A DNA stretch of 64,000 nt from Pirellulaceae bacterium. Its GTDB lineage: Bacteria > Planctomycetota > Planctomycetia > Pirellulales > Pirellulaceae. Below are positions 27,994 through 37,200 of this stretch, one piece after another. The notes beneath the pieces were generated by a model that was given only the letters and a program-made list of their open reading frames with translations, was not told where the DNA came from and searched no databases. Position numbers and translations under genes: made by a program. The first letter of the stretch is position 1. Each line of letters begins with the position of its first letter. Location of the stretch: NCBI GenBank assembly GCA_019636375.1, contig JAHBXS010000001.1, forward strand, positions 1,302,001 through 1,366,000. Direction: 5' to 3'.

Positions 27994-30015
27994 ATGTCTC
28001 AAAGCTACTCCGGAAACGCGACGGTCGAACAAGTCAAAAAGGAGGTTCGTCAGACGATTGAAGAACTCCGCGAAATGACCCGCTCGGAAATCCCATTCGA
28101 CCGGTTTTGCGAGTCACTACTCAACAAAATTGTTCCATTGACCGGAGCCTACGGTGCCATCATCTGGCAGTTTAAGGGGGAGTCGGGTTTCGCATCTATC
28201 TTCGGCAATGGCCCGCGCTATCAGACTTTGAGCGGCGATAACGAACAGCATCAAGGACTCCTTTACGAAGTCGCCCGCAACCAAAAAGGACTCAGCGTCC
28301 GCAGTGAGGCCGTTTCAGATTCCCCCGAAGCGGCCAACATGCTCTTGATCGCCGTGCCAATCATGGACCGCCAAAACCGCATTTGGGGAGTCCTCGAGCT
28401 TCTCCAGCGTGCGGAAATCAACGGCGAAACACAAGCCGGTTACATGAAATTCACGACGCAGTTGGCGGCACTCTTCGCCCGCTGGCAAGAACAACACGAT
28501 CTGCGAGCTGCCAGCGTCTCCGACGAACAATGGGCCAATCGCGTCGGCTTTGTCCGCGAGATTCATCGCTCCATCGACCTCAACGAATGCTCCTACGCAA
28601 TTGCCAACGAGACGCGTCGCCTCCTCAAGGCCGACCGGGTTGTCGTTGCGGTAGAATACGGAGGCAAGTACAAGGTCAAGGCAGTTAGCAGCCAAGACCG
28701 CTTTGACAATCGCGGCAACGTAGTAAAAAAACTTTCTCGCGTCGTCAACAGCTCCATTAAAACCGATACGCCTCTGTGGCTGACCGGCAACACCGATCAA
28801 CTTCCGCCCCAATTGGCTGGATTTGTCAACGAGTATTTGGATGAATCACACAGCCGCACCTTGGCAGTTCTGCCTTTGGTCCTCGAGCCCCCCAAGCCCA
28901 AAGATGAACTGACCAGGCGGACACGCCGTCAAGGACGCAAGATCGGGGGACTTGTTATCGAATACTTCGACCAGGAAGTTGACGAAGCTGAAGTCGAAGG
29001 GAGTCTATCGCTCGTCAAAGCAGAATCGACGGTGGCTCTTGAAAACGCGATGGCGACGAACGAGGTTTTCTTACTTCCTTTCTGGCGCTCGCTCGGAAAG
29101 ATTCGTGATTACGTTTGGACGAACTACCGCAAGCGAACGATCGCAGCCCTCGCTGCTCTCGCCGTCCTGACCCTAGCGATGATCTTTTGGCCGATGGCGA
29201 TGAGAATCAAAGTCGATGGAGTTCTCCAGCCCGAAACCCGCCGCAACCTCTTCGCCAAAATGGACATGGTGGTGCAAACGGTTCATCACGACCACAACGC
29301 CTTTGTCAAAACCGGCGACCTCCTGTTGACCCTGGAGTCCGAACCGCTCGACCAAAGACTCATCGAACTCAACGGGCAAGTCGATACCCTGGACCAACAA
29401 ATCGAAAGCCTCCGTCGGCAACTCAATCATCTTGACCGCGTTCCCGACGGATCCGGAGGTCAAACCGCTCTCCAAATGGCCGCCCAACTCGACCAACTCA
29501 ACATCGAACGCCGTGGAATACTCGAACTCAAACGGAACATTGACAAACAACGTGAGTCACTCGAAATCGTCAGCCCAATCGATGGAACGGTGATGAACTG
29601 GGACGCAAAACGCAAACTCGAAGGGCTCCCCGTGCAGTTCGGTCAACCCCTGCTGACCGTCGCGGACCTAGAAGGGCGTTGGCAAGTCGAACTCCTAATT
29701 CCCCAAGGGCGAGCGGGCTACATCCGCGAGGCATTTGAAAAATCCGGGGGCAAGGAAATCCCGGCAGACTTCCTGTTGACCACCGACCCGAACACGCGTC
29801 ACAAAGGCCGCCTTGTCAAAATCTCCGACCGAGCCGAGACAAACGCGAAAGGCCTGACCGAATTCCGCGCAATCATCGAAATCGATTCGACGACGCTGAC
29901 CATGCCGCAAGCCGGAGCAGGGGTCATCGCCCGCGTCAATTGCGGAAACCAATCGATGGGCTTTGTGTTGTTCTATCAGGTGCTCGACTTTCTCCGTACA
30001 CGAGTCTTTTTCTAG
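27994..30015 (+). CDS. GAF-domain sensor fused to an HlyD-type membrane-fusion protein
   Basis: The 673-residue protein starts with a helical segment, then a GAF domain at about 40-180 (LTGAYGAIIWQFKGE, MLLIAVPIMDRQNRIWGVLE). A second GAF-like domain spans about 190-360 (YAIANETRRLLKADRVVVAV, GGLVIEYFD). A membrane helix follows at about 385-405 (AALAALAVLTLAMIFWPMAM), then an HlyD/barrel-sandwich hybrid domain (VDGVLQPETRRNLFAK, HNAFVKTGDLLLTLE), a coiled-coil hairpin, and the closing half (IDGTVMNWD, PVQFGQPLLTVADL). GAF domains bind small ligands in the cytoplasm, while HlyD parts bridge the periplasm in exporters. The fusion suggests that an export step is controlled by a cytoplasmic signal. 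It lies 12 bases before the M50 gene. Confidence 0.85.
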   Translation: MSQSYSGNATVEQVKKEVRQTIEELREMTRSEIPFDRFCESLLNKIVPLTGAYGAIIWQFKGESGFASIFGNGPRYQTLSGDNEQHQGLLYEVARNQKGLSVRSEAVSDSPEAANMLLIAVPIMDRQNRIWGVLELLQRAEINGETQAGYMKFTTQLAALFARWQEQHDLRAASVSDEQWANRVGFVREIHRSIDLNECSYAIANETRRLLKADRVVVAVEYGGKYKVKAVSSQDRFDNRGNVVKKLSRVVNSSIKTDTPLWLTGNTDQLPPQLAGFVNEYLDESHSRTLAVLPLVLEPPKPKDELTRRTRRQGRKIGGLVIEYFDQEVDEAEVEGSLSLVKAESTVALENAMATNEVFLLPFWRSLGKIRDYVWTNYRKRTIAALAALAVLTLAMIFWPMAMRIKVDGVLQPETRRNLFAKMDMVVQTVHHDHNAFVKTGDLLLTLESEPLDQRLIELNGQVDTLDQQIESLRRQLNHLDRVPDGSGGQTALQMAAQLDQLNIERRGILELKRNIDKQRESLEIVSPIDGTVMNWDAKRKLEGLPVQFGQPLLTVADLEGRWQVELLIPQGRAGYIREAFEKSGGKEIPADFLLTTDPNTRHKGRLVKISDRAETNAKGLTEFRAIIEIDSTTLTMPQAGAGVIARVNCGNQSMGFVLFYQVLDFLRTRVFF

Positions 30016-30027
30016 GAACGACACGGC

Positions 30028-32274
30028 ATGTCCGTTGCCCACGCACCATCCGCAAAAACTCCGATCCGCTTGAAAATGCGGGGCGATCTCGAAGCCGATC
30101 GCCAGCATTATCAGGGCGTCGAGTATTGGGTCGTCAAAGAACCCGTGGGGCAAAAGTATTACCAATTTCCCCCGCATGTCTATTACTTGCTGTCTCAGCT
30201 TGATGGCGAAATATCTGTCGAAGAAATCATCGACCGCTACCACGAGGCGTTTGCTCCTAAACGAATCGAGCGACAACAGTTGCAACAACTCTTGCAACGT
30301 TTCCATCGCGACGGCCTCGTCATCAGCGACTTGCCAGGGCAGGGGATCGAACTCTACAAACGGGGCCTAAAAAACAAACGGATGGAGCTGTTCTCGAAGT
30401 TCAGCAATATCCTGGCGATTCGTTTTCGCGGAATCGATCCAGACCGGTTTTTAGAACGGGTCAATCCTTACACCTCGTGGTTCTTTAGCAAGCCGATGGT
30501 GCTGGCCGTGATCGTGATGGCTCTGGTCGCATTGTTTTCGGTGCTTGCCAATTGGGCAGAGTTTCAAGCCCGCCTCCCGGGATTCGAACAGTTCTTTGAC
30601 TTGCGCAAATGGTACTTATTCGGTGCCGTGTTGTGTGTCACCAAGATTCTTCACGAGTTGGGGCACGGTTTAAGTTGTAAAAAGTTGGGCGGCGAATGCC
30701 ATGACATCGGCTTTATGCTGCTCGTACTGACCCCTTGCCTATATTGCAACGTCTCCGACAGTTGGCGAATGCCCAACAAATACCACCGCGCCGCCATCGG
30801 TGCAGCGGGGATTTATGTAGAAGTCTTTTTGGCAACGATGGCCACCTTCGTTTGGTGGTTTGTGCAACCGGGTTTGGTTCAGGAGATTTGCCTGCAAGTC
30901 ATGTTGATTTGCAGCGTCAGCACGATCGTCTTTAACGGCAATCCACTGCTCCGTTTTGACGGTTACTACATCATGAGCGATTTGCTGGAGATTCCCAACC
31001 TCCACCAACGTTCGAACAAAGCCCTGACGACATTGATGAGCCGCCATTGGTTAGGGATGCAAGTCCCCGATGACCCGCTGTTGCCGCGAAACCGGATGCC
31101 AGCCTTTGCGTTGTTCACCGTCGCGGCCTTCATCTATCGCTTCATGGTGCTGTTTTGGATTTTGATGTTTTTGACAAAATGGCTTGAGCCTTATGGTCTT
31201 GAGTCGATCGGCCAGGGAATCGCCTGGTTCTCCTTGCTGGGACTTGTTGGGATGCCCAGTTACAAACTCTATCGTTTTTTGTCGGTTCCAGGTCGGATGA
31301 TTCAAATGAAAATGAAACGCTTTAGTATCGTTTCGGCTGTGTTGGTTGCGACTCTCGGAGCAATCTTCTTTGTTCCGTTTCCCAGTTACCTTTCTTGCCG
31401 CGTGATCGTCGTCCCGAAGACTTTGGAAACCGTCTATTCGCGGCAAACAGGAACGCTCGTCGAACTCCCCGTTCGCAACGGCGAAAGGGTCGAAAAGGGA
31501 GCCCTACTCGCGCGACTCGAAAGCCTGCCGCTGACATACGCACTTGCCGAAAAAGAAACGCAACGAGACAAATTAATCAATCAAAGAGACGCTTCGCTCA
31601 AGTTGGGGATGATCGGCGTTGCCGGAGGGCGGTCCCTCGCCAATGTCTCGGCTCTCAACGAAGAAATCCGCAAGCTCGAAAATTCTATCGAGTACGATCG
31701 CCGACAACTTGATTGGCTGGAGATTAAGAGTCCGGTGTCCGGCACCGTGGTGGCGACTCCGCTACAGACAGAACTCCCCGGTCGCTTCGACACGCCCCTG
31801 GAAGACCGCCACCCCGTCCTCTCGGGCTACCATCAAGACATCCCTATCAAACGGGGTGAAAGACTCTGTGAAATCGCCGACCTGCAAAATTGGGAAGCGA
31901 TCATCTTGCTGACCGAACGCCAAGTCAAATTCACTCATCCTGGACAGAAGACCAGAATCCGGCTCCACGCATTCCCGGGAACAACTCTTGAAACCGAAAT
32001 CGCAACCGTCGGAGTCGCTGATCGCTTGATGCAGCGATCGGGCCGGGATGAATCTCCGGAAATTCTTCAGTCGAAGATTCGAGTCCCTGACCTCGTGTCA
32101 GAGTTGGTTTCCCAAGTTGATCAGGAATCGGTGCAATATATTGCCAAGGCCCCGATTGCGATCGATGGAGTCAGCCTGCATATCGGCTTGGACGGCCAAG
32201 GCCGCTTAAAACTCCCCAATCGCAGTCTCGGTGCTCGCCTCTGGTGGTGGTTCAACGAAAACTTCGGCTCGTAA
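30028..32274 (+). CDS. PqqD-like / M50 zinc metalloprotease / HlyD fusion membrane protein
   Basis: The 748-residue protein has a winged-helix PqqD-like domain at about 25-105 (YWVVKEPVGQKYYQFPP, LSQLDGEISVEEIIDRY). A multi-helix M50 (site-2 protease) domain follows at about 150-440. The zinc motif HELGH is at 209-213, and the second motif NPLLRFDGYY is at about 305-314 with the third zinc ligand Asp. A periplasmic HlyD-type part spans about 450-740 (SRQTGTLVELPVRNGERVEKG, GTVVATPLQTELPG, RGERLCEIADL). M50-HlyD fusions are annotated as peptide zinc metalloproteases; PqqD-like domains bind peptide leaders in RiPP systems. Together with the GAF-HlyD gene 12 bases upstream, this suggests cleavage and export of a peptide or protein through the envelope. 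No substrate or outer-membrane channel gene is visible nearby. Confidence 0.87.
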   Translation: MSVAHAPSAKTPIRLKMRGDLEADRQHYQGVEYWVVKEPVGQKYYQFPPHVYYLLSQLDGEISVEEIIDRYHEAFAPKRIERQQLQQLLQRFHRDGLVISDLPGQGIELYKRGLKNKRMELFSKFSNILAIRFRGIDPDRFLERVNPYTSWFFSKPMVLAVIVMALVALFSVLANWAEFQARLPGFEQFFDLRKWYLFGAVLCVTKILHELGHGLSCKKLGGECHDIGFMLLVLTPCLYCNVSDSWRMPNKYHRAAIGAAGIYVEVFLATMATFVWWFVQPGLVQEICLQVMLICSVSTIVFNGNPLLRFDGYYIMSDLLEIPNLHQRSNKALTTLMSRHWLGMQVPDDPLLPRNRMPAFALFTVAAFIYRFMVLFWILMFLTKWLEPYGLESIGQGIAWFSLLGLVGMPSYKLYRFLSVPGRMIQMKMKRFSIVSAVLVATLGAIFFVPFPSYLSCRVIVVPKTLETVYSRQTGTLVELPVRNGERVEKGALLARLESLPLTYALAEKETQRDKLINQRDASLKLGMIGVAGGRSLANVSALNEEIRKLENSIEYDRRQLDWLEIKSPVSGTVVATPLQTELPGRFDTPLEDRHPVLSGYHQDIPIKRGERLCEIADLQNWEAIILLTERQVKFTHPGQKTRIRLHAFPGTTLETEIATVGVADRLMQRSGRDESPEILQSKIRVPDLVSELVSQVDQESVQYIAKAPIAIDGVSLHIGLDGQGRLKLPNRSLGARLWWWFNENFGS

Positions 32275-32498
32275 TTTGGGCTCGATCCCTATCGATGGAG
32301 CTCTTACCCGACCAAAACGAGGACAAACCGTCGCGACCGTTCGCCGCAGAACCGACCCCAATTCCCGAAAATCAACGAATTTAATCCACCAGAAACGGTG
32401 AATTTTCAAAGAGGGCCTAGACAAAAGCCCAAAAAATCACGATATTCTACGTCTCTGAATTCCAACTGTTAAACCTTTTTTGCTTCGATTCGACCAGC

Positions 32499-32780
32499 AT
32501 GCCAAACATCAAAAGTGCCAAAAAACGTATGAAACAATCCCGCGTACGGAACGTCCGAAACCGTTCCATCAAGGGAGAATTGCGAACGTTGACCCGCAAA
32601 GTCCACACGGCTTTGGCAGCAGGCAATCTTGAAGAAGCCGTGGCAAATCTGCGTGTCGTTTCCAAGCGACTTGACCAAGCCGGATCGAAAAAAACGATCC
32701 ATAAAAACAGTGCCGCACGCCACAAATCCCGCTTGTCTCACGCAGTAGCGGTTGCCAAGAATAAAAAGCAAGCCGTCTAA
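32499..32780 (+). CDS. rpsT: 30S ribosomal protein bS20
   Basis: The 93-residue basic protein begins MPNIKSAKKRMKQSRVRNVR and continues with the two long helices typical of S20, including KTIHKNSAARHKSRL near the end. It binds 16S rRNA in the body of the small subunit and has the usual length. Both neighbours are unrelated and the gene is probably monocistronic, with its promoter in the 224 bases upstream. Confidence 0.97.
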   Translation: MPNIKSAKKRMKQSRVRNVRNRSIKGELRTLTRKVHTALAAGNLEEAVANLRVVSKRLDQAGSKKTIHKNSAARHKSRLSHAVAVAKNKKQAV

Positions 32781-32799
32781 TTAGGCGCGGAATTCCCCG

Positions 32800-33648
32800 T
32801 CAAGCTAACTTGTGCCTTTCGCCACGGCAACAAAAGTTGTCGTGCAACTCAATCAGTGTTGCAATTTCTGGGTGTGTTTCGTCGCCACCCAGATTCGTAA
32901 TCCACTCGCAAACTTGATGACCTTGGCCAGCTTTCAAATACCGCTCGAACCAATTGTCGAATTCCCGCTCGAGGTCGGGAGTCTTAAACGGGAATTTTGC
33001 AGGCGGTCGTTCCAAACTGACACGCCAAGGCTTAGGCGTCAATCGCGCTCGAAAGCAGCCTTGCTTCCGGCATAGCTCTTGATACAACGGATCTGACTGC
33101 AGCTCCTGCATCATCTGCAAGATTTCCGAATCGATTCCGTCAACAACTCGGTTCGGTACAATCACCCGCAACCCCGCAGCCGTCCGATACACTCGCAGCG
33201 CGAAATCAGGATGCTGTTGTTGCCATTGCCTTAAGACGGCGATTCGAAAATTCTCATCGTCGACAACAGCTGGAGCTTTTTTCCCAAAGAGCCAAGACAT
33301 GAGCCCACCCGCTTTGGGTTTTTGCGGTGCGACGTCAATGTCCAAGATAATCATTTTGGTCGTATTCAACACGAGCGAGCCATACGCATTTCGTGAGACC
33401 ACCGCGATTTCGTCCCCTTGCTCATTGTTAATCCGATCCACAACAAACTCGCAGATCACATGATCAATCACGTACTGATAATCGTTTGTTAAATCGCGAA
33501 CGGCCCCGCGACGCAACGCGGCCAATATTCGCGAGAACCGAAGTTCAGCGAGTCTCTGCGCCTCTTCTGGATTTTCGTCAGACCAGCCCCGCGCGATCAC
33601 TGCCCCAGATTCACTTTCAACCCGCCTCCAAAACTTCGGAAATCGCAT
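32800..33648 (-). CDS. Conserved protein of unknown function
   Basis: The 282-residue protein begins MRFPKFWRRVESESGAVIARGWS. It has a motif TTKMIILDIDV (about 95-105), a basic loop GLMSWLFGKKAP, then LRVYRTAAGLRVIVPNR and a section with RLTPKPWRVSLERPPAKFPF. The Asp-x-Asp after a hydrophobic strand could suggest a metal-binding site, but I do not recognise a family. It overlaps no other gene and lies tail to tail with rpsT, 20 bases away. Confidence 0.65.
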   Translation of the reverse strand: MRFPKFWRRVESESGAVIARGWSDENPEEAQRLAELRFSRILAALRRGAVRDLTNDYQYVIDHVICEFVVDRINNEQGDEIAVVSRNAYGSLVLNTTKMIILDIDVAPQKPKAGGLMSWLFGKKAPAVVDDENFRIAVLRQWQQQHPDFALRVYRTAAGLRVIVPNRVVDGIDSEILQMMQELQSDPLYQELCRKQGCFRARLTPKPWRVSLERPPAKFPFKTPDLEREFDNWFERYLKAGQGHQVCEWITNLGGDETHPEIATLIELHDNFCCRGERHKLA

Positions 33649-33916
33649 GACTGTATCCCTTTCCGTGAAACTTCAACCGAGCCTCACATCAATTAACTAA
33701 ATTCTCTCGATTCTCTCGCATCTTACACCAAATTTCCACAACTCTTCTAGCGCAACGCGAAATCTCGGCAAAACAAATTCACTAGTTCGCCATCACTTTG
33801 GTTTGGTTAATTTGTCAAGCAGTATGACTGGTTACAGCATCTAAGAAATACAAAGTCGATGCAGGTTCCTGTGATTCAAATTTTTTTGGCTCGACAAAGT
33901 TCTCGAACTCGAAGAG

Positions 33917-34186
33917 TTGTGTACCCAATTGATGCATGCCAATCTCGCCAAGTTTGACATTTTGGCAATGTGCGTATCCTGGAACCCCACCGAAAAACTT
34001 GCTCCCAAGGAAAAGCTGCAAGTTACCGGCACGTTAAAATACCTCAATGCTAGCGATAGCCATCGATACGGCTACACTCAACTCTACATCGGCCGCGAGA
34101 TCCATCAATGGGAACCGAACTACGGCACCAACCAATTGAGGTTGGGGGCCGAGGTGATGCGCGTCTACGGAAATTCAAAGGATTAG
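33917..34186 (+). other. Orphan open frame, possible gene fragment
   Basis: A frame open from about 33874 to 34186 reads WLDKVLELEELCTQLMHANL, then LAMCVSWNPTEKLAPKE and YLNASDSHRYGYTQLYIG. It lacks an ATG near its beginning (TTG at 33917) and a Shine-Dalgarno sequence, so it may be the end of a decayed gene. Nothing else is supported in the roughly 700 bases between 33649 and 34345. Confidence 0.25.
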
Positions 34187-34345
34187 AATTGCGAGCCCGA
34201 CAAGGGCAAAACCGCAGCGTTCAAGACGCCTTGAACGTAGGTTGTGAGCCCCATGCTTTTGCAGAACAAACCCGATGGCCAATACATGGTACTGGAAATA
34301 GGTGGCGAGTGTTGCATTGGAGTTGCCATCGTCGGCTTTAGCCAA

Positions 34346-35533
34346 TCAGTATCCCAACAACCAAGACAGGCCCGATGAGAGACCTGGCAAGAGAAAAAAG
34401 ACTCCTCCGACATAGGCAAATGCCATCGACTTTTGCCGGCTCACCAGTTCCCCTAATCTCTCTGCCAGACGAATTGGCAGTTCACGCAAAATGGGAATTC
34501 CAAAGATGATGGCAACCCCGATCAGGTTGAAGTAAAAATGAACTAGTGCGATTTCAAACGCTTGGCGGCTGGTCTCCCCAGAAATTGCAGCCGCAGCCAT
34601 TAACGCGGTAATACACGTACCGATATTTGCGCCGAGCGTAAATGGATAAATTTGCCGCAAACTCAGAATCCCCCCGCCCGCCAGCGGTACGATGAGACTT
34701 GTAGTAGTTGACGACGATTGCACCATCACCGTTACCGCAGCACCGGAAAAAATCCCGGCCAGCGGGCCCCGCCCAATCACCCTCTGCAGCAACTCGCGAG
34801 CTGCCCCCACAAGCAATTGCTTTAACAGCTTTCCCATCCAGGTGATCGAGGTGACAATTAGGACGACTCCCAACACGATTTCCAGAATCCCTGCTCCCAT
34901 GCTTGGCAGTTGTCGCGTCACACTGTGGATCGATGCGACTGCTGGACTAACGGCTAGGCTGATCAGATTGTATTGAGCGATGTCAACACTGACCTCACCA
35001 ACTAACCACTGCGAGGTAAAGTCACTAAGTTGCTCCAAAAAATGGAATCCCAATTCCAAGGGGAGTAAAATCACAACGGCCAACACATTAAACATGTCCA
35101 AAATCGTCGCTGCCGAAAAAGCCCGCCGGAATTGTTCCGAGTCTCGTAAATGCCCCAGACTGACGAGAGTATTTGTCACGGACGTGCCGATGTTAGCCCC
35201 CATCACCATCGGAACAGAGATCGAAACAGGCAGACCGCCAGCCACTAAGCCGACGATAATCGAAGTCACGGTACTCGAAGACTGGATCAACGATGTGCTA
35301 ACAATACCCACCATTAATCCCAAAAAAGGATTCTTGGCAAAAGCAAATAACTCTTCTGCTCGGTCACCGGCTGCAAATTTAAAGCCTTGTCCAATCACCA
35401 CGACGGCAACCAGTAAACCGTAAACTAAAACTGCAACTTTCAGCCACTGCAAAATGTAATTCGCCGTAGCCATCGTTGATATTTTCGACTGCACCAACCC
35501 GAAGTCTCCCAGACCGATTATCAATCCAGCCAT
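34346..35533 (-). CDS. Na+/phosphate cotransporter family protein (NptA-like)
   Basis: From the ATG at 35533 the protein has 395 residues; other starts (TTG 35638, ATG 35473) are possible. It has the internal duplication of the family, with the signature glutamine-serine motif in both halves: STSLIQSSSTVTSIIVGL and VTVMVQSSSTTTSLIVPL, each followed by GANIGTSVTNTLV or GANIGTCITALMA. About eight to ten membrane helices are expected. Such proteins couple sodium and phosphate movement. It lies downstream of the MFS gene on the same strand and opposite the phosphonate enzymes, so it may manage the phosphate released by PhnX. Confidence 0.85.
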   Translation of the reverse strand: MAGLIIGLGDFGLVQSKISTMATANYILQWLKVAVLVYGLLVAVVVIGQGFKFAAGDRAEELFAFAKNPFLGLMVGIVSTSLIQSSSTVTSIIVGLVAGGLPVSISVPMVMGANIGTSVTNTLVSLGHLRDSEQFRRAFSAATILDMFNVLAVVILLPLELGFHFLEQLSDFTSQWLVGEVSVDIAQYNLISLAVSPAVASIHSVTRQLPSMGAGILEIVLGVVLIVTSITWMGKLLKQLLVGAARELLQRVIGRGPLAGIFSGAAVTVMVQSSSTTTSLIVPLAGGGILSLRQIYPFTLGANIGTCITALMAAAAISGETSRQAFEIALVHFYFNLIGVAIIFGIPILRELPIRLAERLGELVSRQKSMAFAYVGGVFFLLPGLSSGLSWLLGY

Positions 35534-35726
35534 TCCCCGACCGAATCCGCTTTGTGTCGCCTTGATCTTCTCAAGGTAGCGGTGGGAAATCTGAAACTGA
35601 ACGAGTCTTGATGTTTGCCTCGGATCGGCAATTACCAATAGGCACAGGTCAAAACGGCGAGGAAATTAACCCAATCTTCACAAGCCATTGAAATAAACCT
35701 CGATCATCTGTTTTGATCCGTAGTCG

Positions 35727-37016
35727 TCAGACCTTCAACCGTGCGAAATAACACACTCCGACGACAAGGCAAATTCCGGAAAGAGTGACTGTGACCCAGC
35801 AAGTGGCGATCAACAGGTCGAGCATATTACCACTAACGCCCACAAAATTGCGACTGACCATGACGCCCACGTAACCCAAGTATCCAATGGCATCCACAAC
35901 GTACATCAAAAAACCGATGTTACCTCGCTCGCGAGTCATTGCGATCAAGCGTTCAAAAACCGTGGTGTGAAAAGCGACATAAGGCAAATACAATCCGAGC
36001 CCGACCAACACCATAAAAGTGAACCCGCTGATGACCCGATACTCGTGCCCTAATAACGCCACGACGAGTAAACCAAACCCAACTCCGCACGTCGCCAAAG
36101 ACACGAAAAATGCCCAACGATTGTTGCGGATTAGGACCGTACTGCCATTCGCCAACACCACTCCCAGAGCAACCCACATTTCGGTGCGAGTGAATACCCC
36201 CGAGTCCGGCGTGCCGCCCAGCCCTTGCCAAATCTCCGGTTGAAAATCGGCACGAATGCTGCGCAGGACTGTGACAACCAAATAAATCACAACGAACATC
36301 GCTATTCCCAATGCATAGCGAAACAAAAACTGCCAACGCTCGCTGCGATTCATCGTAAATCGCTGTGCTCGGGCGTCGATGTCGGCATCGTTTGGCCCGG
36401 GCAATCGCATCAACATGCCGACGAAAATACCCAAGGGCAACAAGAAAATACCTCCGGCCACTGCCGGCATCCAATCTTCGCTGACACCGACTTGCAACAG
36501 CCAAGTCCCCACCGACTTGGTAACCCCGTCCGCCAAAATGAAACTAGCGCACAATCCGGCCGTCAGTGCTTCCGTCAAACGCCGCCCCTCCAAGAATCCC
36601 AGCACCAATCCAAAAACCATGCCCAAGGGCAGGCCGTTGAAAAACAGACAAATCAAATTCCAAGGCCGTGGAACCAAACCGAACAACACCAACGCCGTGA
36701 GTGCAACCGCAACCAACCAAACAATCGTTATCGCTCGCCGTTCGGGTCGCATCTCTGCAATAATTTTGATGCCTACGAATTTGGAGATGGTATAACCCAA
36801 CACTTGGGCCGTGACTAAAACGGTCTTGTAATCGACTCCCCACAGTTGCGTGTCGGTAAAGCTGGCAGCGGTAAACGGTTTGCGAAAGGCGTACATGCAA
36901 AAGTAACAACCAAATGCCGCAATGACGGCCCAGCCGCCCCAAAAGAAATCGCGCGAGCCCAACGTCGAACGGCGCGAAGCAGACTCGGAAAAATCGGGCT
37001 GACTCTTCATCGACAT
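35727..37016 (-). CDS. DUF5690/MFS-type transporter linked to phosphonate genes
   Basis: The start at 37016 (MSMKSQPDFSESASRR) gives 429 residues; an earlier ATG at 37082 is in frame. About twelve hydrophobic helices are visible, beginning with GGWAVIAAFGCYFCMYAFRK. The following part, TAQVLGYTISKFVGIKIIAE, resembles the hexose-phosphate/glycerol-phosphate branch of the major facilitator superfamily. DUF5690 proteins of this look occur beside phosphonate catabolism genes. Its position, divergent from the oxidoreductase-PhnX operon and sharing a 184-base promoter region, makes it the likely importer of an organophosphonate. The substrate is inferred. Confidence 0.75.
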   Translation of the reverse strand: MSMKSQPDFSESASRRSTLGSRDFFWGGWAVIAAFGCYFCMYAFRKPFTAASFTDTQLWGVDYKTVLVTAQVLGYTISKFVGIKIIAEMRPERRAITIVWLVAVALTALVLFGLVPRPWNLICLFFNGLPLGMVFGLVLGFLEGRRLTEALTAGLCASFILADGVTKSVGTWLLQVGVSEDWMPAVAGGIFLLPLGIFVGMLMRLPGPNDADIDARAQRFTMNRSERWQFLFRYALGIAMFVVIYLVVTVLRSIRADFQPEIWQGLGGTPDSGVFTRTEMWVALGVVLANGSTVLIRNNRWAFFVSLATCGVGFGLLVVALLGHEYRVISGFTFMVLVGLGLYLPYVAFHTTVFERLIAMTRERGNIGFLMYVVDAIGYLGYVGVMVSRNFVGVSGNMLDLLIATCWVTVTLSGICLVVGVCYFARLKV

Positions 37017-37200
37017 TTCACAAACGAATTCGCAAATCGAAAAACCAGGGATGAACATCCCTGACGACACGAAACATATCATGATGCTCCGAGTCGTTTT
37101 GTAGAACCGGGGATCGATTGCCAGCCGCTTTCTTTACTGCGATTTTTGTGGATAATCGAGTGTTTGTTAACAAATCACAACAGCAAATCGACGATCGATC

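Noticed and set aside
36225..36818. 197-residue plus-strand frame inside the DUF5690/MFS gene
   Set aside because: The minus-strand gene has membrane helices and family motifs; the plus frame is Gln/His/Asn-rich shadow sequence.
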